Source: an uncultured Clostridia bacterium
Lineage (GTDB): Bacteria; Bacillota; Clostridia; Oscillospirales; Oscillospiraceae
Length of the DNA: 64,000 nt
Assembly (NCBI GenBank): GCA_945949735.1
Contig: CAMFFO010000002.1
Coordinates: forward strand, 27,851 to 91,850
Direction: 5' to 3'
The stretch's first letter is position 1. The number at the start of each line of letters is the position of its first letter. Below, in pieces: positions 8,171-15,331 of this stretch. The notes under the pieces are model-generated. The model ran no database searches and was not told the DNA's origin. It saw only the letters and a program-made list of their open reading frames with translations. Position numbers and translations under genes: made by a program.

Positions 8171-9524
8171 AGTTGTAAAAAGAAGCTGGCTTATGGGCCT
8201 GTTTGTGTTCCTGCTGCTGGGAGGGCTGTGCTGGTTCCTCTTTGAATACGCCGTATCCGCGCCGAAGTGGATCGGCTCGGCGGGCTCCAGCTATGTCCAT
8301 GCCGGAACCGTTGGCTACGGCAGCGTGACCGACCGGGCGGGGGAGAGTCTGCTGGAAATTGGCGACAGCAAGGCCTACAGTACCGACGCGGCCACCCGGA
8401 TCTCTACCATGCACTGGCTGGGTGACCGGCAGGGGAACATTTCCGCGCCCGTCATTTCCAACTACGCGGCGGATATGTCCGGATATGACATCCTGAACGG
8501 TGTGTACGATTTTTCAGGACTGGGCGGGGAAATGGAGCTGACCATTTCCGCCCGGGTGCAGAACACGGCCATGGAGGCCCTGGCGGGAAGAAAGGGCACC
8601 GTGGCGGTTTACAATTATAAGACCGGGGAGATCCTCTGTGCAGTGAGCGGGCCCTCCTATGACCCGGATAACATTCCGGATCTGACGGGGGAGGCTTATG
8701 AGGGCGTGTTTCTGAACCGCTTTGTTCAGTCATCCTACGTCCCCGGTTCCATCTTCAAGGTGGTGACCGCTGCCGCTGCCCTGGACTGCGTGCCGGACAT
8801 TCTGGACAGAACCTTCCGCTGCGACGGGGTGGTTCAGTACGGCGAGGAACGGGTCACCTGCGAGAAGGCCCATGGAACGCTGGATCTGAAGGGCGCCCTG
8901 GCCCATTCCTGCAACTGCTGCTTTGCTCAGATCGCCGAGCTGGTGGGCAGGAAAAACATGAATGCCTATGTGAAACAGTTCGCCATTACGGAGCCGGTAC
9001 GCTTTGACGGCATCACCACCGCCAAGGGCAATTACGACGTGTCCGAGGCGGCTCCGGTGTCCTTCGCCTGGAGCTGTATCGGCCAGTATACGGATCTTGT
9101 CAATCCTTGCCGCTTTCTGACCTTTATGGGCAGCATTGCCGGGGGAGGGGTTGGGGCGGAGCCCTACATCGTTTCCAGCGTCAGCGCGGGAGGAAAGCAG
9201 GTGTACACGGCCCAGACTGTGAAAACAGGCCGGATCGTATCCGAAGAGGTGGCCGGCATCCTCCGGGAGTATCTGGAGAATAATGTGAATACCATCTACG
9301 GCGCGGGAAATTTCCCGGGACTCACCGTCTGCGCCAAGTCAGGAACCAGCCAGCTGGGAGGGGGACAGACCTCCAACGCCATGTTTGCCGGGTTTGTGGC
9401 GGAGGAAGCGTATCCGCTGGCATTCCTTGTTGTGGTGGAAAACGGAGGCTACGGCGCCAGCACCTGCGTGCCCATCCTCTCCCGGGTTCTGGCTGCCTGC
9501 AAGGAGGTCTTGGACGGAGAATAA
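8163..9524 (+). CDS. Class B penicillin-binding protein (transpeptidase)
   Basis: A 453-residue peptidoglycan transpeptidase with one N-terminal membrane anchor (about 9-30) and a short pedestal. Catalytic motifs are complete: S196-I-F-K199 (acyl-serine), S249-C-N251, and K392-S-G-T395. The length matches the short PbpA-like type that pairs with SEDS proteins in Clostridia and Actinobacteria. The start at 8163 overlaps the end of the FHA-SEDS gene (stop at 8168-8170), so the two are translationally coupled. Together they should form a polymerase-crosslinking pair acting in elongation, division or spore cortex synthesis; the sequence does not say which. Confidence 0.9.
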   Translation: MNRVVKRSWLMGLFVFLLLGGLCWFLFEYAVSAPKWIGSAGSSYVHAGTVGYGSVTDRAGESLLEIGDSKAYSTDAATRISTMHWLGDRQGNISAPVISNYAADMSGYDILNGVYDFSGLGGEMELTISARVQNTAMEALAGRKGTVAVYNYKTGEILCAVSGPSYDPDNIPDLTGEAYEGVFLNRFVQSSYVPGSIFKVVTAAAALDCVPDILDRTFRCDGVVQYGEERVTCEKAHGTLDLKGALAHSCNCCFAQIAELVGRKNMNAYVKQFAITEPVRFDGITTAKGNYDVSEAAPVSFAWSCIGQYTDLVNPCRFLTFMGSIAGGGVGAEPYIVSSVSAGGKQVYTAQTVKTGRIVSEEVAGILREYLENNVNTIYGAGNFPGLTVCAKSGTSQLGGGQTSNAMFAGFVAEEAYPLAFLVVVENGGYGASTCVPILSRVLAACKEVLDGE

Positions 9525-9588
9525 CCGGTTTGTGCATTGTTGACAAAAAACTACAGAATTGTTAAGAGAATATGTAGTGTTTGCCTCG

Positions 9589-9617
9589 TTGACAAATGTC
9601 CTCCCATGAGATACAAT
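9589..9617 (+). promoter_or_regulatory. Consensus promoter of the liv leader
   Basis: TTGACA at 9589-9594, a 17-base spacer, TACAAT at 9612-9617. Start of transcription near 9624. A second TTGACA lies at 9540-9545 with a poor -10. This is the only convincing promoter ahead of livJ. Confidence 0.75.
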
Positions 9618-9647
9618 AGCTTCAAATTCAAGGGGAGGTACAAAGCA

Positions 9648-9818
9648 ATGACCGAACGGTTTTCTTCTGCAACCAGTCGTTCCAACCGCTGTTTCGCAGC
9701 GGCTGCCTGTGCTGCCTCCTCTTCCGTCCGCGATCTATTGGACACTGCCGAATTGCTGGTAGTGTCCATTTTCGCGCTTTGCCTGCTGGTACTGCGAATT
9801 ATGCTGCCAATTGGGTAA
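9648..9818 (+). CDS. Leader peptide rich in branched-chain residues, upstream of livJ
   Basis: A 56-codon ORF with a strong ribosome site (GGGGAGG, nine bases upstream) and its own consensus promoter. The last third is extremely rich in Leu, Val and Ile: 13 of residues 36-55. Its TAA stop (9816-9818) lies within GTAACCG (9815-9821), which is exactly complementary to CGGTTAC (9844-9850), the left arm of the terminator before livJ. This is the arrangement of a ribosome-mediated attenuator: stalling on BCAA codons would free GTAACCG to block the terminator. The alternative is a real single-span membrane microprotein, since the same residues form a hydrophobic helix. Confidence 0.7.
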   Translation: MTERFSSATSRSNRCFAAAACAASSSVRDLLDTAELLVVSIFALCLLVLRIMLPIG

Positions 9819-9840
9819 CCGGAATTCATGTTGTATGAAG

Positions 9841-9872
9841 AAGCGGTTACGACGAAACGTAGCCGCTTTTTT
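9841..9872 (+). terminator. Intrinsic terminator in the livJ leader (attenuator)
   Basis: An eleven-pair stem (9841-9851 with 9858-9868, one G-U pair), six-base loop ACGAAA and a T run to 9872, only 27 bp before the livJ ATG and with no new promoter in between. Transcription of livJ therefore has to pass it. Its left arm can pair instead with 9815-9821. Confidence 0.8.
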
Positions 9873-9899
9873 ATAGTATGAAGAAAAGGAGAATACATT

Positions 9900-11108
9900 A
9901 TGAAAAAGGTACTTGCACTTGTTTTGGCTGTTATCATGGTGATGTCCCTGGCCGCCTGTGGCAGCAAGACGGATACCCCCACCGAGGCTCCGAAAACCGA
10001 CGATGCCCCGCAGACCACCGAGGCTGTCGGCTCCGACGCCGCTCCTGCCGGTGCGATCAAGGTCGGCGCCATCGGCCCTCTGACCGGTGACTACGCCATC
10101 TACGGAAGCGCTGTTGCCAATGGCATCCAGATCGCAATCGAGGAGATCAACGCCAAGGGCGGCCTGCAGTTCGAGCTGCTGAGCGAGGATGATCAGGGCG
10201 ATCCCACCATGTCCGTGAACGCCTACAACGTGGAGATGGAAAAGGGTATGCAGGTTCTGCTGGGCACCACCACCTCCGGCGCCTGCGCCGCGGTTGCTGA
10301 CGTTGCCAACGAGGAGCGCGTATTCGTTCTGACTCCCTCCGCTTCCAACCCCGTTGTCAACGAGGGTAAGGATAATGTTTACCAGGTTTGCTTCACCGAC
10401 CCCAACCAGGGCGCTTCCTCCGCACAGACCATTAAGAGCCTGGGCCTGGGCACCAAGATCGCTGTGATCTGGAACAACGCGCAGGACTACTCCACCAGCA
10501 TTTACCAGTCCTTCATGGCGAAGGCTCAGGAGATCGGCCTGGAGGTCGTTTCCGACACCACCTTCTCCGATGACGGCAACGCTGACTTCTCCGTCCAGCT
10601 GCAGGACGCTGCCAACGCCGGCGCGGATCTGGTATTCCTGCCCATCTACTACACCCCCGTTGTTGCCATTATGCAGCAGGCTGACGCCGCCGGTTACGGC
10701 TTCAAGTTCTTCGGCGTTGACGGCATGGACGGCCTGCTGGCCGTGGAAGGCTTCAACACCGCTCTGGCCGAAGGCTCCTACATGCTGACCCCCTTCGATG
10801 CCAACAAGACCGATGACCTGACCGCTTCCTTCGTGGCCAGCTACGAGGCCAAGTTCGGCGTTACCCCCAACCAGTTTGCCGCTGACGCCTATGACGCCAT
10901 GTACATTTTCTACGCTGCCTGCCAGGAGCTGGGCTTCACCTCCGAGACGACTCCTCAGGAGATCTGCGAGGCCATGATCCCCTGGATGCAGAGCTTCACC
11001 TACACCGGACTGACCGGCGAGGGCATGGTATGGACCGCTGACGGCTGCGTGAGTAAGGTTGCCACCGCTTACGTTATCAGAGACGGCGCTTACGCTTCCG
11101 TTGACTGA
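9900..11108 (+). CDS. livJ: BCAA ABC transporter substrate-binding lipoprotein
   Basis: A 402-residue periplasmic-type binding protein of the leucine/isoleucine/valine family, here a lipoprotein held at the outer membrane face: signal peptide with LAAC and the acceptor cysteine at 20, a Thr/Pro/Ala-rich tether to about 55, then a two-lobed type I fold (IKVGAIGPLTGDYAIYG start; GTTTSGACAAVADVAN and PSASNP in the ligand site region). Ribosome site AAGGAGA precedes the ATG. It heads a five-gene operon with both permeases and both ATPases. A hairpin in the 168 bp before livH may keep this gene expressed above the rest. Substrate range within BCAA or related amides cannot be read. Confidence 0.92.
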   Translation: MKKVLALVLAVIMVMSLAACGSKTDTPTEAPKTDDAPQTTEAVGSDAAPAGAIKVGAIGPLTGDYAIYGSAVANGIQIAIEEINAKGGLQFELLSEDDQGDPTMSVNAYNVEMEKGMQVLLGTTTSGACAAVADVANEERVFVLTPSASNPVVNEGKDNVYQVCFTDPNQGASSAQTIKSLGLGTKIAVIWNNAQDYSTSIYQSFMAKAQEIGLEVVSDTTFSDDGNADFSVQLQDAANAGADLVFLPIYYTPVVAIMQQADAAGYGFKFFGVDGMDGLLAVEGFNTALAEGSYMLTPFDANKTDDLTASFVASYEAKFGVTPNQFAADAYDAMYIFYAACQELGFTSETTPQEICEAMIPWMQSFTYTGLTGEGMVWTADGCVSKVATAYVIRDGAYASVD

Positions 11109-11134
11109 TGCGTTGACTCCATTCCGCTAAAACA

Positions 11135-11177
11135 AACCGGGCGGGTCCCGCTCCCGTGGAAAAGGATCCGCCCGGTT
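11135..11177 (+). promoter_or_regulatory. Intercistronic hairpin between livJ and livH
   Basis: AACCGGGCGG at 11135-11144 pairs with CCGCCCGGTT at 11168-11177, with further pairs inside (GTCC with GGA). There is no T run after it, so it is more like a 3'-end stabilising or processing hairpin than a full terminator. Such structures commonly raise the level of binding protein relative to membrane components. Confidence 0.6.
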
Positions 11178-11276
11178 CCATGCCTCTCCCGGGATGACAA
11201 GCCATGGTCACCCCCCGGGGAGTGACCGGGGCTTATCACCCTGGAAAACAATGAAAAAGAAGGAAGGAAAAACGGT

Positions 11277-12161
11277 ATGACAATGTTCTTGTCCAACCTG
11301 ATTAGTGGGATCAGCCTGGGCAGCGTCTATGCCATCATCGCGCTGGGATACACCATGGTGTACGGCATTGCGAAAATGCTGAACTTTGCTCACGGCGATA
11401 TTATTATGGTGGGCGCGTATATCTGCTTTACCTGTCTGTACAGTCTGGGGCTTTCTCCTGCGGTGGGGGTTCTGGCCTCTGTGATGGTGTGTACGCTGCT
11501 TGGCATCCTGATCGAACGTCTGGCCTACAAGCCTCTGCGGCAGGCCACATCTCTTGCCGTGCTGATCACTGCCATCGGCATGAGTTATTTTCTGCAGAAT
11601 TTGGCCCAGATGATCTGGGGCGCCAACCCCAAGAGCTTCCAGACCGTGATCCCCGCCGGAAATCTTTCCATTATGGGCGGAGAACTGAAGATCTCCTATG
11701 TTTCCATGGTTACCATCGCCGCATCCGTGGTCGTTATGGTAGCCCTTTCGCTTTTTGTCGGACGCACCAAGATGGGACGCGCCATGCGCTGTGTGTCGGA
11801 GGATAAGGGCGCGGCACAGCTGATGGGTGTCAACGTGAATCTGACCATTTCCGTGACCTTCGCCATCGGTTCCGCCCTGGCCGCCATAGCCGGTGTGCTG
11901 ATGTGCTCGGCTTATCCCACCCTGAAGCCGACCACCGGCGCCATGCCCGGCATCAAGGCGTTCACCGCTGCGGTATTTGGCGGCATCGGCTCCATTCCCG
12001 GCGCAATGCTTGGCGGCATTCTGCTGGGTGTCATCGAAATCCTGGGCAGAGCCTACGTCTCCTCGGAACTGGGTGATGCGTTTGTTTTTGCGGTGCTGAT
12101 CCTCGTCCTGCTGATCAAACCCACCGGTTTGCTTGGCAAGAAGATTCACGAGAAGGTGTGA
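11277..12161 (+). CDS. livH: BCAA ABC transporter permease LivH
   Basis: A 294-residue inner-membrane permease with about eight hydrophobic helices, starting with the typical LISGISLGSVYAIIALGYTMVYG and LNFAHGDIIMVGAY. The EAA-like contact loop for the ATPases lies near residues 185-215 (AMRCVSEDKGAAQLMGVNV). Ribosome site AGGAAGG. It pairs with LivM to make the channel. Gap of ten bases to livM. Confidence 0.93.
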   Translation: MTMFLSNLISGISLGSVYAIIALGYTMVYGIAKMLNFAHGDIIMVGAYICFTCLYSLGLSPAVGVLASVMVCTLLGILIERLAYKPLRQATSLAVLITAIGMSYFLQNLAQMIWGANPKSFQTVIPAGNLSIMGGELKISYVSMVTIAASVVVMVALSLFVGRTKMGRAMRCVSEDKGAAQLMGVNVNLTISVTFAIGSALAAIAGVLMCSAYPTLKPTTGAMPGIKAFTAAVFGGIGSIPGAMLGGILLGVIEILGRAYVSSELGDAFVFAVLILVLLIKPTGLLGKKIHEKV

Positions 12162-12171
12162 GGTGGCAGAT

Positions 12172-13230
12172 ATGAAAAAGACAACGGTTTCCAAGCTGCT
12201 CCAAAAGTACCTTCCCTATGTGATCGTGATCGTGGGCTTCGCGGTGTGCCAGTCCATGGTATCCGCTGGTACGATGCCCCGCACGACGAAATCCCTGCTG
12301 ATTCCTGTGTGTGTCTATATTGTAATGGCGGTTTCCCTGAACCTGACCGTCGGTATTTCCGGCGAGCTGAGTTTGGGCCATGCCGGCTTCATGTCAATCG
12401 GCGCCTTTACCGGTATCGTGATCGCGGCTTATGTCCGTGAGGTGTTCGGATGCTCGGAATCGCTGCAGCTGCTGATTTCCATTGCTGCCGGCGGTGTGAT
12501 GGCTGGGCTATTCGGTTTCCTGATCGGAATTCCGGTGCTCCGTCTGCAGGGCGACTACCTGGCCATTGTGACCCTGGCCTTCGGTGAGATCATCCGCAAC
12601 ATACTAAACTGCATTTACATCTCCGTTGACGGCTCCGCGCTGCGGTTCTCCTTTAATCAGCCCAATCTTCCCGGTAAGCTCCTGTTCCGCGGCCCCACCG
12701 GCGCCACCGGCGTCACCCGGATCGCTACCTTCACGGCGGGATTCATCCTGGTTCTTTTCACGCTGTTTGTGGTTTTGAATCTGGTGCATTCCCGCTCCGG
12801 CCGTGCGATCATGGCTGTTCGGGACAACAAGATCGCTGCGGAAGCCTGCGGACTGGACGTGACCAAATACCGCATGATGGCGTTTGTTACCTCCGCAGCT
12901 TTGGCAGGTATGGGCGGCGCGCTGTTCGGACAGAACTATTCCACGCTGACTCCCGCCAATTTCTCCTTCAATGCGTCGATCCTGATCCTTGTGTATGTGG
13001 TGCTGGGCGGTATCGGCAACATCACCGGATCGATCATTGCCGCAACGATTCTGTATGTCCTGCCTGAGGAGCTGCGTGCCTTTGCTGACTACCGGATGCT
13101 GGTTTATGCTGTGGTTCTGATCGGGGTCATGCTGCTGACCAACAACCGGACCATCAAGAATTTCCTGAATTCCCTTCGGGAAAAGATTCGCGGAAATGAA
13201 GAGAAGAAGGGCGGTGCGCTGCATGAGTGA
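12172..13230 (+). CDS. livM: BCAA ABC transporter permease LivM
   Basis: A 352-residue second permease, with landmarks NLTVGISGELSLGHAGFM, YLAIVTLAFGEIIRNI and the ATPase-contact loop with SGRAIMAVRDNKIAAEACG. About ten membrane helices. The start at 12172 is preceded by GAGGTGG; an earlier in-frame ATG at 12133 lies inside livH and lacks a site. Its last eight bases overlap the start of livG. Confidence 0.93.
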   Translation: MKKTTVSKLLQKYLPYVIVIVGFAVCQSMVSAGTMPRTTKSLLIPVCVYIVMAVSLNLTVGISGELSLGHAGFMSIGAFTGIVIAAYVREVFGCSESLQLLISIAAGGVMAGLFGFLIGIPVLRLQGDYLAIVTLAFGEIIRNILNCIYISVDGSALRFSFNQPNLPGKLLFRGPTGATGVTRIATFTAGFILVLFTLFVVLNLVHSRSGRAIMAVRDNKIAAEACGLDVTKYRMMAFVTSAALAGMGGALFGQNYSTLTPANFSFNASILILVYVVLGGIGNITGSIIAATILYVLPEELRAFADYRMLVYAVVLIGVMLLTNNRTIKNFLNSLREKIRGNEEKKGGALHE

Positions 13231-14080
13231 CAAAATCAAGCGGAAAAGCGACACAAAGATGGTTCCGTTCCCTTCCCACGCCATTGTTCCTGAGCGGGAT
13301 TTGGGGAGCCGGCCCGTGCTGGAATGCAGCCACCTGGGGATTGATTTCGGCGGCCTGCGTGCCGTGGATGATTTTAACCTGACCATCGGAAAAACGGAAA
13401 TCGCCGGCCTGATCGGCCCCAACGGCGCAGGCAAAACCACGGTTTTCAACCTGCTTACCAAGGTATACCAGCCTACCTCCGGAACCATCATGGTAAACGG
13501 CAAGGATACTGCCGGAATGAATACCGCTCAGGCCAACAAGCTGGGCCTGGCGAGAACCTTTCAGAACATTCGACTGTTCAATCAGATGACTGTGGAGGAT
13601 AATGTCCGCATTGGCCTGCACAATCAGATTTCTTACGGTATGTTTTCCGGTATTCTCCGCCTGCCGCCTTACTGGTCAGGGGAGAAGAAGCAGCATGAAA
13701 AGGCTATGGATCTTCTGTCCATTTTCCACATGGAGAATATGGCCAATGAGAAAGCGGGAAGTCTGCCCTACGGAGCTCAGCGTCGTCTGGAAATCGTCCG
13801 GGCCCTGGCCACGAATCCCAGCCTGCTGCTGCTGGATGAGCCTGCCGCCGGTATGAATCCCAAGGAAACGGAAGAGCTGATGGATAACATCATCAAGATC
13901 CGTGATCAGTTCCAGATCGCCATTATGCTGATCGAACATGATATGAATCTGGTTATGGGCATCTGCGAGGGCATCTGCGTTCTGAACTTCGGCAGGGTCA
14001 TCGCCAAGGGTACTGCCGAAGAGATTCAGCATAATCCGGAAGTGATCGAGGCCTACCTGGGCCGTCAGAAGGAGGACTGA
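13223..14080 (+). CDS. livG: BCAA ABC transporter ATPase LivG
   Basis: A 285-residue ABC ATPase: Walker A GPNGAGKT at 65-72, a Q-loop after FQNIRLF, signature region LPYGAQRRLEIVRALA (the LivG variant of LSGGQ), Walker B LLLLDEPAAG and the H-loop IEHDM. It has an unusual basic N-terminal extension of about 30 residues compared with most LivG proteins. The start at 13223 overlaps the livM stop (ATGAGTGA), implying translational coupling. Confidence 0.92.
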   Translation: MSDKIKRKSDTKMVPFPSHAIVPERDLGSRPVLECSHLGIDFGGLRAVDDFNLTIGKTEIAGLIGPNGAGKTTVFNLLTKVYQPTSGTIMVNGKDTAGMNTAQANKLGLARTFQNIRLFNQMTVEDNVRIGLHNQISYGMFSGILRLPPYWSGEKKQHEKAMDLLSIFHMENMANEKAGSLPYGAQRRLEIVRALATNPSLLLLDEPAAGMNPKETEELMDNIIKIRDQFQIAIMLIEHDMNLVMGICEGICVLNFGRVIAKGTAEEIQHNPEVIEAYLGRQKED

Positions 14081-14082
14081 AT

Positions 14083-14802
14083 ATGAGTGATAAAAAGTGC
14101 CTTCTTCGGGCGGATAATCTGAATGTATATTACGGCTCCATCCATGCCATTAAGGATGTGTCCTTTCATGTGGATGAGGGCGAGATCGTGACGCTGATCG
14201 GCGCAAACGGCGCGGGAAAGACCACCACGCTGAATACCGTGGCGGGACTCATGAAGCCCAAATCCGGCACGGTCACCTTTGATGGGAAGGTTATTTCCGG
14301 AATTCCGGCCGACCGGATCGTGTCCTTGGGCATGGCTCTTTGCCCGGAGGGACGACGGATATTCCAGCATATGACGGTTCGGGAGAATCTGGAAATGGGC
14401 GGCTACAGCCGTCCCGGAAGCGAGATTGAAGATTCCATCGAGCAGGTGTTCCAACGGTTTCCCCGGCTGAAGGAGCGGCGCAAGCAGATCGCGGGCACCC
14501 TCTCCGGCGGCGAGCAGCAGATGCTGGCAATGTCCAGGGCTCTGATGAGCAAGCCCAAGCTGATGATGCTGGATGAGCCCTCCATGGGTCTGGCGCCCAT
14601 TCTGGTGGATCAGATCTTTGATATTATCAAGGAGCTCCATCAGGCGGGAACAACGATTCTCCTTGTGGAGCAGAATGCACGCAAGGCGCTGCAGGTGGCT
14701 GATCGGGCCTATGTCCTTGAAACGGGCAGCGTGACCCTCAGCGGCACCGGCGCAGAGCTGGCCAGCTCCGACTCGGTCAGAAAAGCGTACCTCGGCGGTT
14801 AA
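14083..14802 (+). CDS. livF: BCAA ABC transporter ATPase LivF
   Basis: A 239-residue ABC ATPase: Walker A GANGAGKT at 40-47, LSGGEQQMLAMSRALM signature, Walker B LMMLDEPSMGL and H-loop in LLVEQN. Typical LivF length. It follows livG by two bases and closes the operon at a strong terminator. Confidence 0.93.
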   Translation: MSDKKCLLRADNLNVYYGSIHAIKDVSFHVDEGEIVTLIGANGAGKTTTLNTVAGLMKPKSGTVTFDGKVISGIPADRIVSLGMALCPEGRRIFQHMTVRENLEMGGYSRPGSEIEDSIEQVFQRFPRLKERRKQIAGTLSGGEQQMLAMSRALMSKPKLMMLDEPSMGLAPILVDQIFDIIKELHQAGTTILLVEQNARKALQVADRAYVLETGSVTLSGTGAELASSDSVRKAYLGG

Positions 14803-14808
14803 TTTCAG

Positions 14809-14843
14809 ACACCCCCTGCATACAATGTGCAGGGGGTGTTTTT
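14809..14843 (+). terminator. Terminator after livF
   Basis: ACACCCCCTGCA pairs with TGCAGGGGGTGT around a short loop, followed by TTTTT. It closes the liv operon. Its right arm also supplies the only Shine-Dalgarno-like sequence of the next small ORF. Confidence 0.9.
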
Positions 14844-14993
14844 ATGTGCCGGAAACGTCATATGCATGGATGGTGCATGATCTGCCTGGGGTTTGGCATT
14901 TTGGTGGGACACTGCCTGGATTCCTGGTTTCTATGCGCGGTAGGAGGCTTTATCCTGGTTGTGGTGGGCTTCTGCACGCTGCGGAGAAGATAG
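14844..14993 (+). CDS. Small Cys-containing two-helix membrane protein
   Basis: A 49-residue ORF beginning MCRKRHMHGWCMICLGFG, with two short hydrophobic helices (about 10-22 and 27-44), six cysteines and a basic end (LRRR). Its length, MCRK start, WC motif and basic tail resemble tiny conserved membrane proteins common in Clostridia; none has a known role that I can name. The ATG directly follows the T run of the livF terminator, and the AGGGGG at 14830-14835 that could bind the ribosome is inside the hairpin. It may be read only from read-through or a weak promoter. Confidence 0.55.
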   Translation: MCRKRHMHGWCMICLGFGILVGHCLDSWFLCAVGGFILVVVGFCTLRRR

Positions 14994-15012
14994 AGCCGGA
15001 ATGTTGAGCAGA

Positions 15013-15264
15013 TAAATTGGTGTTTGTCGCTTCACGTCCACGATTATCTGTCATTGCGAACCAGTCCGCTTAAGTGGTCGTGGCAATCCCCCGGTTGAAA
15101 GGAATCAGGTAACAATTACCGCCAAGAATTGCGGCGAAACTCACTTTTACCGGTACTTTTCGGTACATTTCCCCTCTAAGTAAGGGGATTGCCACGACCA
15201 GTGTGCGCACTGGTCTCGCAATGACAGTATTTTTTCGGGTTCGCACTTGTAAACAACAATTTAC
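15013..15264. repeat. Inverted-repeat element, type B (GTCATTGCGA core), copy 1
   Basis: About 252 bp between AAATTGGTGTTTG on the left and GTAAACAACAATTT on the right, mixing both terminal variants. Inside are GTCATTGCGAACCAGTCCGC and GGCAATCCCCCGG with inverse copies near the right end. Fills the gap between the small ORF and the SipL-like gene; no gene seen. Confidence 0.85.
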
Positions 15265-15331
15265 ATAAGGAATATCCTTGTCCCCCGGGGAATATGCTTT
15301 GGTAACACTGCGTGGAGAAGGAGTGATCCGC

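Noticed and set aside
9900-14802. T-box or CodY control of the liv operon
   Set aside because: No T-box specifier stem or TGG-containing antiterminator and no AATTTTCnGAAAATT-like site was seen upstream; the leader-peptide arrangement explains the region better.
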